Shown piece by piece: positions 21,058-30,720 of a DNA stretch of 64,000 nucleotides; the first letter of the stretch is position 1; each line of letters opens with the position of its first letter. The stretch comes from Pseudoneurospora amorphoporcata. Taxonomy: Eukaryota > Ascomycota > Sordariomycetes > Sordariales > Sordariaceae. The DNA lies in the NCBI GenBank assembly GCA_033297205.1, contig MU859119.1:1-64000 (forward strand), in the 5' to 3' direction. A program made the translations under genes and the position numbers. The notes under the pieces were generated by a model. That model saw nothing but the letters and a program-made list of their open reading frames with translations, searched no databases and was not told where the DNA came from.

Positions 21058-21300
21058 ATGTCAAGTATCTTCTCCTGCTGCAGCGGCGGCAGCCGCTCTT
21101 CCTCCTCGGGCTCCGGATCCGGCACCGGAACGGGCTATACCTCTAATACTGGCGGTACCACCGGCACTAGCGGCGGCGGTTCTAGAACCCAGACCGGTAG
21201 CGGCGGAGGATACGGCTCTAGTAGCTTTAGCTCGACAACCACCGTCCAGAATCCTTCTCCTTCCACGACCGCGGTGTCTTCCGGGACGGATAGATCATAG
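21058..21300 (+). CDS. Ser/Gly-rich micro-protein, copy 3
   Basis: 80 residues beginning MSSIFSCCSGGSR. The adjacent cysteines fall near the N-terminus, as in copy 1 but closer to the start, and are followed by Ser/Gly/Thr repeats and a Thr/Ser/Pro end. The seven-A leader before ATG is a typical fungal start context. It is the most diverged of the set: it shares MSS, the CC pair and the composition, but not the full C-x-S-T-x-R block. Confidence 0.45.
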   Translation: MSSIFSCCSGGSRSSSSGSGSGTGTGYTSNTGGTTGTSGGGSRTQTGSGGGYGSSSFSSTTTVQNPSPSTTAVSSGTDRS

Positions 21301-21589
21301 AGTGTTGGCTGGTGGTGCTGGAGCTTTCGGTGGGAGTTCATAGTGGTGATTGAGGAAGGGGTCTGGTGGCCGTTGTCGGTGCCAACAACGTTTCCGTACT
21401 TGTTGGAGGAAAACGGAGATGTATAATTGAGTCGTGTTCGGGTCCGCGTTAGGGATTTTAAGAAATAAACGTGTTAACGTGTAGGGTCCGTAGCTGCAAT
21501 CCTGCAACATTAAGGTAGCGTTAAGGTAGGCTAAGATTTTAGTGGCAAGATGGAAAGAGGTGCTTAACCAGCTGTGCTTAACATCCCCT

Positions 21590-21765
21590 TTCTACCTTTC
21601 TTCTTTCCTCCTCTTTTTTCCTCCTTCACTATCCTTTTTATTATTATTATTATTACTACTATCCTTTTTATCAATACTACTATTTTTCTTATCGTCGCTA
21701 TCCTTTTTATTATTTCCATCCTTCTTATCCTTCTTATTATTACTATCCTTCTTATTATTACTTGA
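21590..21765. repeat. Pyrimidine-biased TTA/CTT microsatellite
   Basis: Long run of C/T-rich DNA with imperfect TTA, CTT and ACTATCCTTTTTAT units. Open frames across it are compositional artefacts. Confidence 0.7.
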
Positions 21766-21861
21766 GTAGTAGATTTCAATTAGGAATAGCTTTATTAATT
21801 CTACGTTGTCTTTGCGACAGCGATCTCTTATATTTATAGGGGGTTGAGCCTAGGCTTTGAG

Positions 21862-21931
21862 CCTTAACCGCAGTCCTTAACGTACTACGTTTCGATTTTG
21901 AGACGTAGTACGTTAAGAACTACAGTTAAGG
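21862..21931. repeat. 29-bp inverted repeat with 12-bp loop
   Basis: Arms 21862-21890 and 21903-21931 pair over 29 bp with three mismatches, all C versus T, as RIP would leave. The arms meet near ACGTACTACGT and ACGTAGTACGT. Possibly a transposon terminus or a small palindromic element. Confidence 0.65.
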
Positions 21932-22060
21932 ATTTTGAAGATTCTGGCCTTTTGATTGGTTAGATCGAGAATTTGGGGTAGGTGCAGGTGGTTATAGGTG
22001 GTTGCAGGGTGTACATAAAAAATAAGGTTTTTGAGCCGAACACAATAAATCGCAGTAGTG

Positions 22061-22108
22061 CGTTAGTACGTCCTACATACAAAATCTTAACCTGGGGACG
22101 TACTAACG
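22061..22108. repeat. 13-bp perfect inverted repeat
   Basis: CGTTAGTACGTCC at 22061-22073 is the exact reverse complement of 22096-22108, with a 22-base loop. Confidence 0.65.
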
Positions 22109-22428
22109 TGTAACCGAACACGCCTTTGATGAATGTCATGGGATAGCAGGATAGCCCAAGAAGAGATGCACTACTGGATAGAAAGCGCGATGTTACATTC
22201 AAGACACCGTTCCATGGAGCTTGAACTATTTGCAATCAGCAGTGCAGGAATAGTGACTGTCATGGGTCTGGCGCCCAGATGTAATGCCTGGCTTCCATGT
22301 GCTAGGCCTGTGCCTGCCGGGGGTTCTCCAGACCACCCAGCTTGTCTCGGCTCGCTCGGCTTACCTCGGCCCAGTCTTGGCATTTCTGGCATCTTCTTCC
22401 TCGCACCCCTTTCGTGTATTTAGTCGTG

Positions 22429-22502
22429 CCCAGTCTGGCTTCCAGACTGGCCCAGTCTGGCTTCCAGACTGGCCCAGTCTGGCTTCCAGACTGGCCCAGT
22501 CC
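22429..22502. repeat. Tandem repeat of a 22-bp palindromic unit
   Basis: Three perfect 22-bp units plus a partial fourth. Each unit contains CCAGTCTGG, CTT and CCAGACTGG, a 9-bp inverted repeat with a 3-base loop. The copies are identical, which suggests recent expansion. Confidence 0.85.
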
Positions 22503-22608
22503 TCTTGCTCCTTGTCGAATATTACAACTTTCACCAAGGCCTACCTGCGTGTATACCTCGTAGAACCCTTACAGTGACAACCTAACAAAGAATTGATAAC
22601 ATGAAGAC

Positions 22609-22870
22609 GTACCGTAGCGGAAAAACCTGCCAGGGAACAGGCCTCTAAGCTTTAATAAGGGACCTAGTATAGAAGAGTTATAGATTTAATAAGCCCTATA
22701 GGACTTTAGAAAAGAATTTTCAAATGGCTATAGCGGACCAAAAATCCGGCCAATCAAAAGTAGTCATTCCCAAGTAGCCTACCTTACTCAAATCGAGTAC
22801 CTACCTAGGCTACCTTACTTGTTCAAGTAGGCTATCCAATTTGGACTTCCTGATTTTTCCGCTACGGTAC
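22609..22870. mobile_element. Short TIR element with GTACCGTAGCGGAAAAA ends
   Basis: The 17 bp at 22609-22625 are the exact reverse complement of 22854-22870. The 262-bp unit codes nothing and includes CCTATAGGACTTTAG and AATCCGGCCAATCA. Close relatives of both inner motifs and of the end sequence occur at 37.7-38.3 kb. This fits a small non-autonomous element; no clear target duplication is seen. Confidence 0.5.
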
Positions 22871-23165
22871 CTTAGGTACCTAGGTATTAATCGACCTAGA
22901 GGTCATGTCATACTGCCACCAGCAATAAAACCTCAACTACCTCAACTACCTCAACTAACTAGGTAGGTACCTTACCTAGGTACCAAGCAATTCACTTCCT
23001 TCCTTCCTTCCTTGCTTACCTTACCTATCCCGGGACATCTTTCCCCAACACCAGTCACTAGGCCTTCCCCTACCTACCTACCTACCTTACCTACTCACTC
23101 ACTCACTCCCCTCCATATACCTCCCCTCCATGTACTTCCCCTCCATGTACTTCCCGATCCCCTCC
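22871..23165. repeat. CCTACC/TAGGTA and TTCC/CACT low-complexity tract
   Basis: Runs of TACCTAGGTA, CCTTCCTTCC, CTACCTACC and CACTCACT units, common in intergenic DNA of sordariomycetes. No gene seen. Confidence 0.6.
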
Positions 23166-23729
23166 CTAGCCCAGGCCCAGGCCTCCTCCCATCCACCAAC
23201 CCCTCAAATGCCAAACCGCCATTCCTACCCCCCTGGCCAATATAATCGCCAATTCTGCTACTGATAATACCAGCCCTACCGCCGATGCGATCCCCAATCC
23301 TACTACTATGGCCATCACAAGCGTGACAAGTAAAGCGAGCAAGGTTGTACCTGGAGGAGGAGCGTTGGTTGTGCAGGTGCTGCCGTCGCTGGTGTGTATA
23401 TGGGTCAAGTTACGGGAATGAGGATCAGGACGGTGCGGTACGGTTATATTGTTGGCGGTCATTTCATGTTTGTGGGGCGTGGCGAAGGGGTTGCTATCGA
23501 TGGGGTTGATGGTGGTTGTGTCTTCGGTACCTCTAGGCCCGGGCTCGTGGCGAGAGGCGATGGTGGTGGAGGTGGAGGTGGAGGTAGGGCTGGAGGCCCC
23601 AGGGGTGGATGCAGATGGAGAGGCTACCTCTAGGGATGTCACTGTGCTGGTTCCGAGGAGGAGGAAGAAGAAGAAGAGGAGGCGGAGAAATGGGAGTGGG
23701 AGGTGAAGAGAAGTGGTTGATAGACGCAT
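23166..23729 (-). CDS. Predicted secreted/membrane protein with long C-terminal hydrophobic region
   Basis: A 187-residue frame from ATG 23729, where a strong signal peptide starts (hydrophobic core of Phe and Leu, about residues 12-31). The ectodomain is Ser/Thr/Pro-rich with possible N-glycosylation sites (N-I-T, N-L-T). From about residue 128 a long Leu/Val/Ala/Gly stretch can form two membrane helices, ending in a Gly/Trp-rich tail. Unknown family. It starts a run of minus-strand MRL-type signal-peptide genes. Confidence 0.5.
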   Translation of the reverse strand: MRLSTTSLHLPLPFLRLLFFFFLLLGTSTVTSLEVASPSASTPGASSPTSTSTSTTIASRHEPGPRGTEDTTTINPIDSNPFATPHKHEMTANNITVPHRPDPHSRNLTHIHTSDGSTCTTNAPPPGTTLLALLVTLVMAIVVGLGIASAVGLVLSVAELAIILARGVGMAVWHLRGWWMGGGLGLG

Positions 23730-24275
23730 ACTAGTAGTGTTGGTTGGTAGGTATGTATGATGGTCTGCCGGCAAGAGCTTGTGTCCGAGTTGGAAGGAAT
23801 GAGCTATGTGGTTTTATTGTCGTTGTGTGTGTGGTAGGTATGCATGTAATTGGGACTGGATGTCTGCTTCAAGACTGCAATCTGCAATTGTAAGGACAAG
23901 CTCTGGAGGAAAACCTTCGTTATTTATATCACTGGCAGACATGTCGAGAGATCGTGAAGGAAGCATTGACACCAAGGCTGGTACCTACCTATGGATGCAT
24001 CAATCCAACGGATTCCCAAAACCATGTTTTCCCTCTTCAGCTCTTCTTCCTAGGGTCAAGTCATGAGCGTCAACTTCTTGATGGTGACACACATCCGAGA
24101 CAGTGAGAGGACACACACAACAAAACGTTTCATCCCAGGACGTGAGCTCAGCTCACAGCTGTGTGTATCATTGACCATCAACTCATTATTCCATCAACCA
24201 TTGACTCTGCAAAAGCTCCCAACCACTCTTCAACTCACGGATCCATCAGACGACCTGCTCACCACTCACCCCATC
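23730..24275. other. Intergenic, nothing recognised
   Basis: CA-rich DNA with short frames; no supported gene. Confidence 0.4.
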
Positions 24276-24470
24276 AACTCAGCAAAACCCCCAACCCCAT
24301 CACCACGCCACCAGCAGCTCCAACCATCCCGATATCAGGCCTCAACCTAGCACCGTCACCACTCTTTCTACATAGGTGCTGGTCTTGTCCTCGCTGTTGC
24401 TGTTGAGAAAGGATGTGGACGCGGTGGATGAACCCAGGATGGCGACTGAGAGGGCGGTTGTAGGACGCAT
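24276..24470 (-). pseudogene. Truncated, frameshifted paralogue of the gene at 24723-25238
   Basis: From ATG 24470 a signal-peptide-like start (MRPTTALSVAILG) reads 42 codons to a stop at 24342. In another frame the same strand then codes G-A-R-L-R-P-D-I-G, M-V-G-A-A-G-G-V-V-M-G-L-G-V-L-L-S and a stop, matching the C-terminus of the 25238 gene (G-A-R-L-K-A-E-K-L-G ... V-V-M-I-G-L-G-A-L-M-G). The Gly/His-rich middle of the intact gene is missing. The short ORF is therefore probably a decayed tandem copy rather than a separate micro-protein. Confidence 0.5.
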
Positions 24471-24722
24471 TGTGTGTGGTTTGATGGTTTGGCCTTGATG
24501 CAATTGTTGGGCTGACCGGTGTAACCGTGGCTTTATATAGTCAGAGATGAAGCTAGGATGTCGAGGCTTTGAGGCAGGCAAGACCATGACGCGCCGGTGC
24601 GTCACGGGGCCCATGGATGTGATGGTTTTCTCGCTTTGCAACAAGGGATTTCGTCCCAAGTCATAACAAATGTTGCATGTGTGGCAACCGTGCTTTCGTA
24701 GGCCCATGAGCTCCGAAGCCAA

Positions 24723-25238
24723 TCAACCCATCAAAGCGCCCAACCCAATCATTACCACACCAATGGCAGCAACTCCAAGTTTCTCAGCCTTCAACCTGGC
24801 ACCCTCACTCTTCTTTCCAGTGGCAGATCCACCAGCAGCCGCAGCAGCACCACCCCCTCCACTTCCACTGCTTCCCCCGTTGTTGCCCTCTCCACTACCA
24901 CTCATTCCCGTGTGGGTGGTCGCGCTGTGCCCCCTGCCATGTCCGCCGTGGCCACCATGACCACCGTGATGTTCAACATGCTCGTTCTGGTCTTCTTGGT
25001 CCAAGTCCGTGAAGTCGATGTCGGCGAGAGGAGTAGGCGGAAGGGAAGGCAATGGTGGCTCGGCGTGGGTTAGCGAGGGTGGTTGGGATGGTGCTATGCT
25101 GGTCTGGAGTGAAGATGATTGGATTGTGTGTCGTGCGGAGGCAGAAACCGTCGCTGAAGGGTGTTGGGATTGAGGGTTGATGACTGCTGCGGTTGATAGG
25201 CCCAGGAAGCCGAGCGTGAGAAGATGGGTGAGACGCAT
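24723..25238 (-). CDS. Secreted Gly/His-rich protein with GPI-type C-terminus
   Basis: A 171-residue single-exon frame. The signal peptide (1-18) ends in T-A-A-V-I-N-P-Q-S, which loosely echoes the A-V-L-V-P-K-S start of the VPKS family. A Ser/Thr/Pro region is followed by a D-L-D-Q-E-D stretch, a striking H-x-G-G-H-G-G-H-G-G-H-G run, Gly/Ser repeats, G-K-K and a hydrophobic tail ending in Met-Gly. That tail is consistent with GPI anchoring or a tail helix. The His/Gly run could bind metal ions. Function unknown; a broken copy lies immediately downstream at 24276-24470. Confidence 0.55.
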   Translation of the reverse strand: MRLTHLLTLGFLGLSTAAVINPQSQHPSATVSASARHTIQSSSLQTSIAPSQPPSLTHAEPPLPSLPPTPLADIDFTDLDQEDQNEHVEHHGGHGGHGGHGRGHSATTHTGMSGSGEGNNGGSSGSGGGGAAAAAGGSATGKKSEGARLKAEKLGVAAIGVVMIGLGALMG

Positions 25239-25661
25239 TTTGGATGATTGTTGATTGTTGTTGGCAGGCGTAGGACATAAGACTTGTTGCTGATGAGACG
25301 AGCTCTTTTATGCCAAGCAAGGCCCATGGAGGAAACTCGGGCGGTAAAGCAGGCCGAGGGATTTTCCAAGGGTCTGGAGGCTGGGGCAGCTGAGCCTCCT
25401 TTCGGTGGATTCGAACGGTCTGGAAAAAGTCTAGGCCGGACACGTATTGCAGCTTGATACGGCAGAAAGGACAGGATCGACATGCAGGTACACAAAGGTG
25501 TGGAGTCACTTGGCTGCACCAAGAAGTTTATTTCGTGGTATTCCGATCTTCCGCTTGAGCTTCTTTATACCTCATCCAAGCCGATCTCGCTCTTCATTCC
25601 CTCATTCCCTCATGCCCGCTACTGGCGGTAGAACCATGGTTTCCTAACAACGGTGACGGTT
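25239..25661. other. Intergenic, nothing recognised
   Basis: Contains the upstream DNA of the 25238 gene and the 3' side of the 26081 gene. Confidence 0.5.
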
Positions 25662-26081
25662 TCAGAAAAACATGGTAACAACAGGCAATCCGGCCATTCC
25701 GCAGACACTAGCAAAGACGGGCACAGAAGATCCAGCACTGCTCTCCAGCTCTTTCAGCTTGTACTCAAACGTCTTGCATAGATGCTTGACATATCCGTCT
25801 TGCTCCCCATAGTTTGACTCTCCGATGCACGTGACCGGGGTGAACACGGATGGTCTTGCAGATTCTGTGACGGCTGGAGCGGAGGTAATAATATCGGGGT
25901 CGCGACGGTGAAGGGAATGAGTCTGGGCCATGTGCGTGCAATTGGTTGCGGTGGTGATGAATGTCTTTGGAACAGCGTTCGAGGCCGTGGGAACAGTGGT
26001 TATGCTGGGGCTGGGAGTAGCCACGGTAATCTTTGCGGCGGCTAGAAGCAGGGCAAATGGAAGAGAAATAGCGAGACGCAT
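25662..26081 (-). CDS. Small secreted protein with Kex2-type site and hydrophobic C-terminus
   Basis: A 139-residue frame with signal peptide (1-22, ending A-T-P). A Thr/Pro/Val-rich segment leads to H-R-R-D, a likely Kex2 site near residue 60, then a domain with three cysteines (T-C-I-G, L-C-K-T, V-C-G-M). The C-terminus is hydrophobic and ends at the stop, as in GPI-anchored proteins. Third consecutive minus-strand gene of the MRL-signal type. Unknown family. Confidence 0.55.
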   Translation of the reverse strand: MRLAISLPFALLLAAAKITVATPSPSITTVPTASNAVPKTFITTATNCTHMAQTHSLHRRDPDIITSAPAVTESARPSVFTPVTCIGESNYGEQDGYVKHLCKTFEYKLKELESSAGSSVPVFASVCGMAGLPVVTMFF

Positions 26082-28096
26082 TGTAGAAGCTAGTGGTGGT
26101 CAGCAAAATAGCTGGGTGAATTGGATATCTAGGACTCGAGGAAGACCATGGCTAGGAGCAAGGAGCGAAGATATATGGAATGGAGCGAGAGGTCGGGGGT
26201 TGCGAAACATGGTTGAACAGTGCTGGATGTGCTCGTTGAGTGCCAATAGTTGATGGCCAAAGAGTGGCAGGTTGAGTTGCCCGTTGGTTGTCAACGTAAA
26301 CGAAGGTGAGGTTTCGGGCGCCTGTTGCCGTCCCATTGATGCAAACGCGAAGGGTGCATGTCCCCTTGTTGACCTTTTGTCACATGACCAAGCATCCATC
26401 CGCAAGATGATCCTCTTCCTCGTGCCCCCGGCGCGACCATATCCTCAGCCATGTGGGGGAAATATTGCTGGGGTTCGCAGTGATGATAGCAGATGAGGTG
26501 TTGGCGGAGGTGGCCCTAGTCAACTCGGACTGACGAGCCGCGCTTGAAGTTCGGGTGCTTTGAGCTATGGTGGTACGGGTTTATGAAGGGTAATGACGGT
26601 AGTCAGCGATAGTATGCCGAGCGGGATCGAAATGTGGTCTTCGGGGGCATTTGAACGTCCTCTTGACAGCGCTCGCTGTCCTTGTTGAGAGGCGGGATTC
26701 TGGACAATAGCAGAGGGGCAGAACAAAGGAACTTGTCAGCGACGTGTTCCGAGCGGCTGGAAAAGGAAGTTGACGACAAGGAAAAAGGTCAGAACGGGCG
26801 ATGGGCGATGGCCGCGATGCATGTTGTGCAGAGGTTCTGAGACGGTACAAACACCGCTGGATGAAAATGGAATGAGAATGGCATTGAAAGGTGGGGGCGC
26901 TGTCCACAAACGCGGAGCTTGGATCGGGCCGACAGTGGCAGTTAACAGCTTTTGCGCCAAATTGTAAGCCTGTCTGTTAAGGGCCCTTGTAGGCATTACG
27001 TAAGCAGCCAACGAACATTCAACGTCACCCATCGTTCTTGCCTTCAATCTTGACAACCAACGCTAGTCGAAATTACACACAGAACCACACTCGCTCGCGC
27101 TTTCCGACGTTGAAGATCCTTCCAGCCTGGAACTACCCTATGTCTCCAAATTTCGACGGGCACGACCACGAGAGTGCTTGGTGGCCATCACCTTTGCGAA
27201 AATCGAGGGTCCAATGGGTCGACCATGGTCCGTGATACCGGTCGCCGGAAATTGATAGGGTTGCCTGGGTCCTGTCGAGCGGTACTGGACTGTTCGTTTT
27301 CGGTTGATTTTGACGATTACTTGCATGTGTGAGAAGTCTCACCCGGGGCCATGAAGCCAACTGGAAGTTTGTGCAGTGTGTCTTTGGCCTGCTGTGGATT
27401 GGTAGAATGCGGCGGAGGGGATTGATGTGACATGCGAGCGCACGCCGGCCGGTTGAGGTGCACAAGAATTCGGGGCATCCTGAAATTGGAGCAGCTTACA
27501 TTCCGTCGGTGTGTACCGTCTTGGGGTTGAGGTTATAGTGACTGAAGGGGGAATCATACCGTGTTCTGGAACGTCAGAGGGGATTTATCGGGATCGCAAA
27601 CCTTTCAATGGATGGACTACGCCCCTGGAAATTCGGATTGAACACTCCATCTGAACCTGGAAACGGACCGTCACGTGCAGTCGATTCCCAGCTGGTGAGT
27701 TGACAATCTGGGATTGAAGAAGGAAGGCACGCAGCCCACCTAACTCGTCGCCCACCGACACACACCAGATCCAAGATGGAAGGAATGACGAGCGGGAATT
27801 GGTCACTGGCCAACCAGATCCGACGGGGTCTCTTCACCTTCACTTCACTTGTTTTGCAGCATTTTTCTCTGCCATCCTCCTTCACTCAAACCTGAAACCC
27901 CTTCTCAACCGGACGAGAGAGACCCTTTACCACCAACCGGATATAATGTGCTTTGGTCGCTGATCTACTCCCAGAATCTTTCCCCTAGCATTCCACCGTC
28001 CTTTGCCTTTGGTCGCACCCGGTATTTTTACCCTTTAAGATTCGCTTTTGCTGTCGACAGATTGCCTCCAACTCTTGAGTATCCGATCCCGTCACG
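26082..28096. other. 2-kb intergenic region with GH55 promoter at its right end
   Basis: No gene recognised. The last 200 bp before 28097 are C/T-rich with a TATAATG-like element near 27942, consistent with the promoter and leader of the glucanase gene. Confidence 0.45.
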
Positions 28097-30720
28097 ATGC
28101 GCCTCAAGGTCATGGTGCTCGCCGCTTGGGCCTCAGTCGCCAGTGCGGCCTACTGGATGGAGGAGATCCAGCACCAGGGCGTCGCCTCCTTCAACCCCGA
28201 CAAATCCTACCAGGTCTTCCGCAACGTCAAGGCCTATGGCGCCATGGGTGATGGAATCACCGACGACACCATGGCCATCAACAAGGCCATCAGCTCCGGC
28301 AACCGTTGCGGCGGCGGCCCCTTCTGCAACGGAACCACCACCACGCCCGCTGTCGTCTACTTTCCTGCCGGCACCTACCTCGTCACCACCACCATCCTCA
28401 ACTACTACTACACCCAGATCATTGGTGATCCCACTGCCATGCCTGTCATCAAGGGCAGCTCCAACTTCCAGTCCTCCGGCGGCATTGGCTTGATCGACTC
28501 AGACCCCTACCTGAACAGCGGCAGTGAGTCTTTCCCCTTTACCAGTAGTTCTGTGCCTCGTGTTTCGACCTCCTGACAGCGTCTGCACAGCCCTTCAGTT
28601 CAGAGCCACCAATGTCTTCTTCCGTCAAATCCGCAACCTGGTCTTTGACACCACCGATGTCCCGGGTACCGTCGCTGGCCTCCATTGGCCCTCCTCCCAG
28701 GCTACCTCGATCCAGAACTGCGTCTTCAAGCTGTCCTCCCGACCCGAGGATGATCACACCGGCATCTTCATGGAGGAAGGCAGTGGTGGCATGCTGGCCG
28801 ACCTGGTCTTCTACGGCGGCAAGCAGGGCGCCCAGTTCGGCAATCAGCAGTACACAATGCGCAACCTCACCTTCTACGGCTCCAAAACAGCCATCATGCA
28901 GCTGTGGAACTGGGGTTGGACGTACAAGTCTTTGAACATCTACGATTGCGAGGTCGGCATCAACATGTCCAGCAACGCTGTTGGCTCCGTCACCCTTCTG
29001 GACAGCAGGTTCGTCAACGTCCAGACGGCCATGACTACCTTCCGTGGCGCCACCCACGCCAACTCCACAGGCTCGCTTGTGGTCGAGAATGTCGACTACG
29101 TCAACGTTCCCATCGTTCTCCAGGGTCCCGATGGCCCTCTGCTGCGGGGCAATCCTTCGGGACTGGTTCATGACGCGGGCTATGCAAGGGTAAGTTATCC
29201 GGCCACCATCAACCACTTTGACTAAAATGTTCCAGGGCAACGCGTACACTCCCAATGGACCACGCGAGTACGAGGACCGCGATCAGGCCTACTTCCCTCA
29301 GCCCACCTCTCTCAAGCAGAACGGCAAATTCTACGAGCGGCCCAAGCCCCAGTACGAATCCTACCCGACCTATGCGTTCCTCTCCGCTCGATCCTATGGT
29401 GCCGTTGGTGATGGCATTACCGACGATACCGCAGCATTGAACCACCTGTTCCAGACTGCCGGTAATACGCAGGGGTCTGTAGCGTACATCGACGCAGGAT
29501 ACTACAAGGTCACCGACACTGTTCACATACCAGGCGGAGTCCGAGCTGTGGGTGAGGCTATGGCGGCAGTAATCCTCGGTGCGGGTCCCAAGTTCTCAGA
29601 CGTCAACGACCCACAGCCTGTTGTTCGGATTGGAAATCCGGGAGAGGCCGGCCACGTGGAACTTGGCGACATCATTGTTTCTACCCAGGGAGGAACAGCG
29701 GGTGCCGTCTTGATCCAGTACAACCTCAATCCTCCAGCTGGCCCAAGCTCTACCCTCTCCGAGATGCCTCCTTCTGGCCTGTGGGACGTCCACACACGCA
29801 TTGGTGGCTTTGCAGGATCCAATTTGCAACTCGCTGACTGCCTCAAGACTCCTGACGCCGCTGTCCACGCTGATGCAAGGTGCACCGCAGCATGGTTAAG
29901 CTTCCACGTTACCAAAAAGGCTGGCAACCTCTACGTGGAGAACAGCTGGTTCTGGGTTGCCGATCACGACATTGAGGACTTCAACAATACCCAGATCAGC
30001 GTCTTTGCTGGACGTGGTGTCTTGGTCGAAGGCAAGCGTGTCTGGCTTGTAGGCACCGCCAGTGAACATCACACACTCTACCAGTACCAGTTGCTCAACG
30101 CGACCGACGTCTTCATGGGCCAGGCACAGACCGAGACGCCCTACTACCAGCCTAACCCGCCCGCTCCGTTCCCTTTTACCAGGATCGACACCACTCTCGG
30201 AGACCCCGATTTCCACACCGACTGTCAAAGCGTCCAGTATGGCGCCAACACGACAATGAACTCCGATGGTTCTCTCACCCTGGGCGGTAATCCAGCATGT
30301 GCAATGGCATGGGGTCTTCGCATCCTCGGTTCACAAAACGTGGTCGTCTTCGGCGCCGGCCTCTACAGCTTCTTCAACAACTACAACGTCAACTGCAGCA
30401 CTCTTCACTCCGGTGAGAACTGCCAGGCAAGAATCTTCTGGGCTGGACCCCTAATCCCTGGCTCTGGCTTCAGTACCAGCACCCCTCCCAGAGATGCGGG
30501 AGCAGGAAGCCCCGGAAAGTTTGTAATGAGCAGCAGGCCGCCATCCGACTCGAACAAGACCACCGGTTCTACTGGAGAAACTGCGGACCCGTGGGTGCAG
30601 CTTTACAACCTGAACACGGTCGGTAGTGTCAGCATGATCACGAGAGACGGCCAGGATTTGGCGGGTTGGAACCAGAATCTGGCGACATTTGCGAATACTC
30701 TTGCCTTGTTTCACTACTAG
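28097..30720 (+). CDS. Secreted GH55 family exo/endo-beta-1,3-glucanase
   Basis: Three exons: 28097-28523, 28591-29189, 29236-30720 (67- and 46-nt introns, GTGAGT and GTAAGT donors), giving 836 residues. A signal peptide (1-18) is followed by two pectate-lyase-like beta-helix halves, each opened by the same signature: A-Y-G-A-M-G-D-G-I-T-D-D-T (46-58) and S-Y-G-A-V-G-D-G-I-T-D-D-T (395-407). This double helix and the 750-900 residue length are typical of GH55, which cleaves laminarin-type beta-1,3-glucans of fungal walls or plant callose. Many Asn-X-Thr/Ser sites suit secretion. The codon-rich frame produces long shadow frames on the other strand (28539-29255). Confidence 0.9.

Larger units (their letters stand above)
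21301..22608. other. Gene desert with microsatellite and hairpins
   Basis: Holds a TTA/TTC-type microsatellite (about 21590-21765), a 29-bp hairpin (21862-21931), a 13-bp hairpin (22061-22108) and palindromic tandem repeats (22429-22502). No gene recognised. Confidence 0.55.

Noticed and set aside
22429..22502. CRISPR-like array
   Set aside because: Units are contiguous with no spacers and the host is a fungus; it is a tandem palindromic repeat.
26581..27056. Overlapping ~100-codon minus-strand frames
   Set aside because: No signal, domain or splice evidence; probably chance frames.
28539..29255. 238-codon minus-strand frame
   Set aside because: Antisense shadow of GH55 exon 2; no motif of its own.
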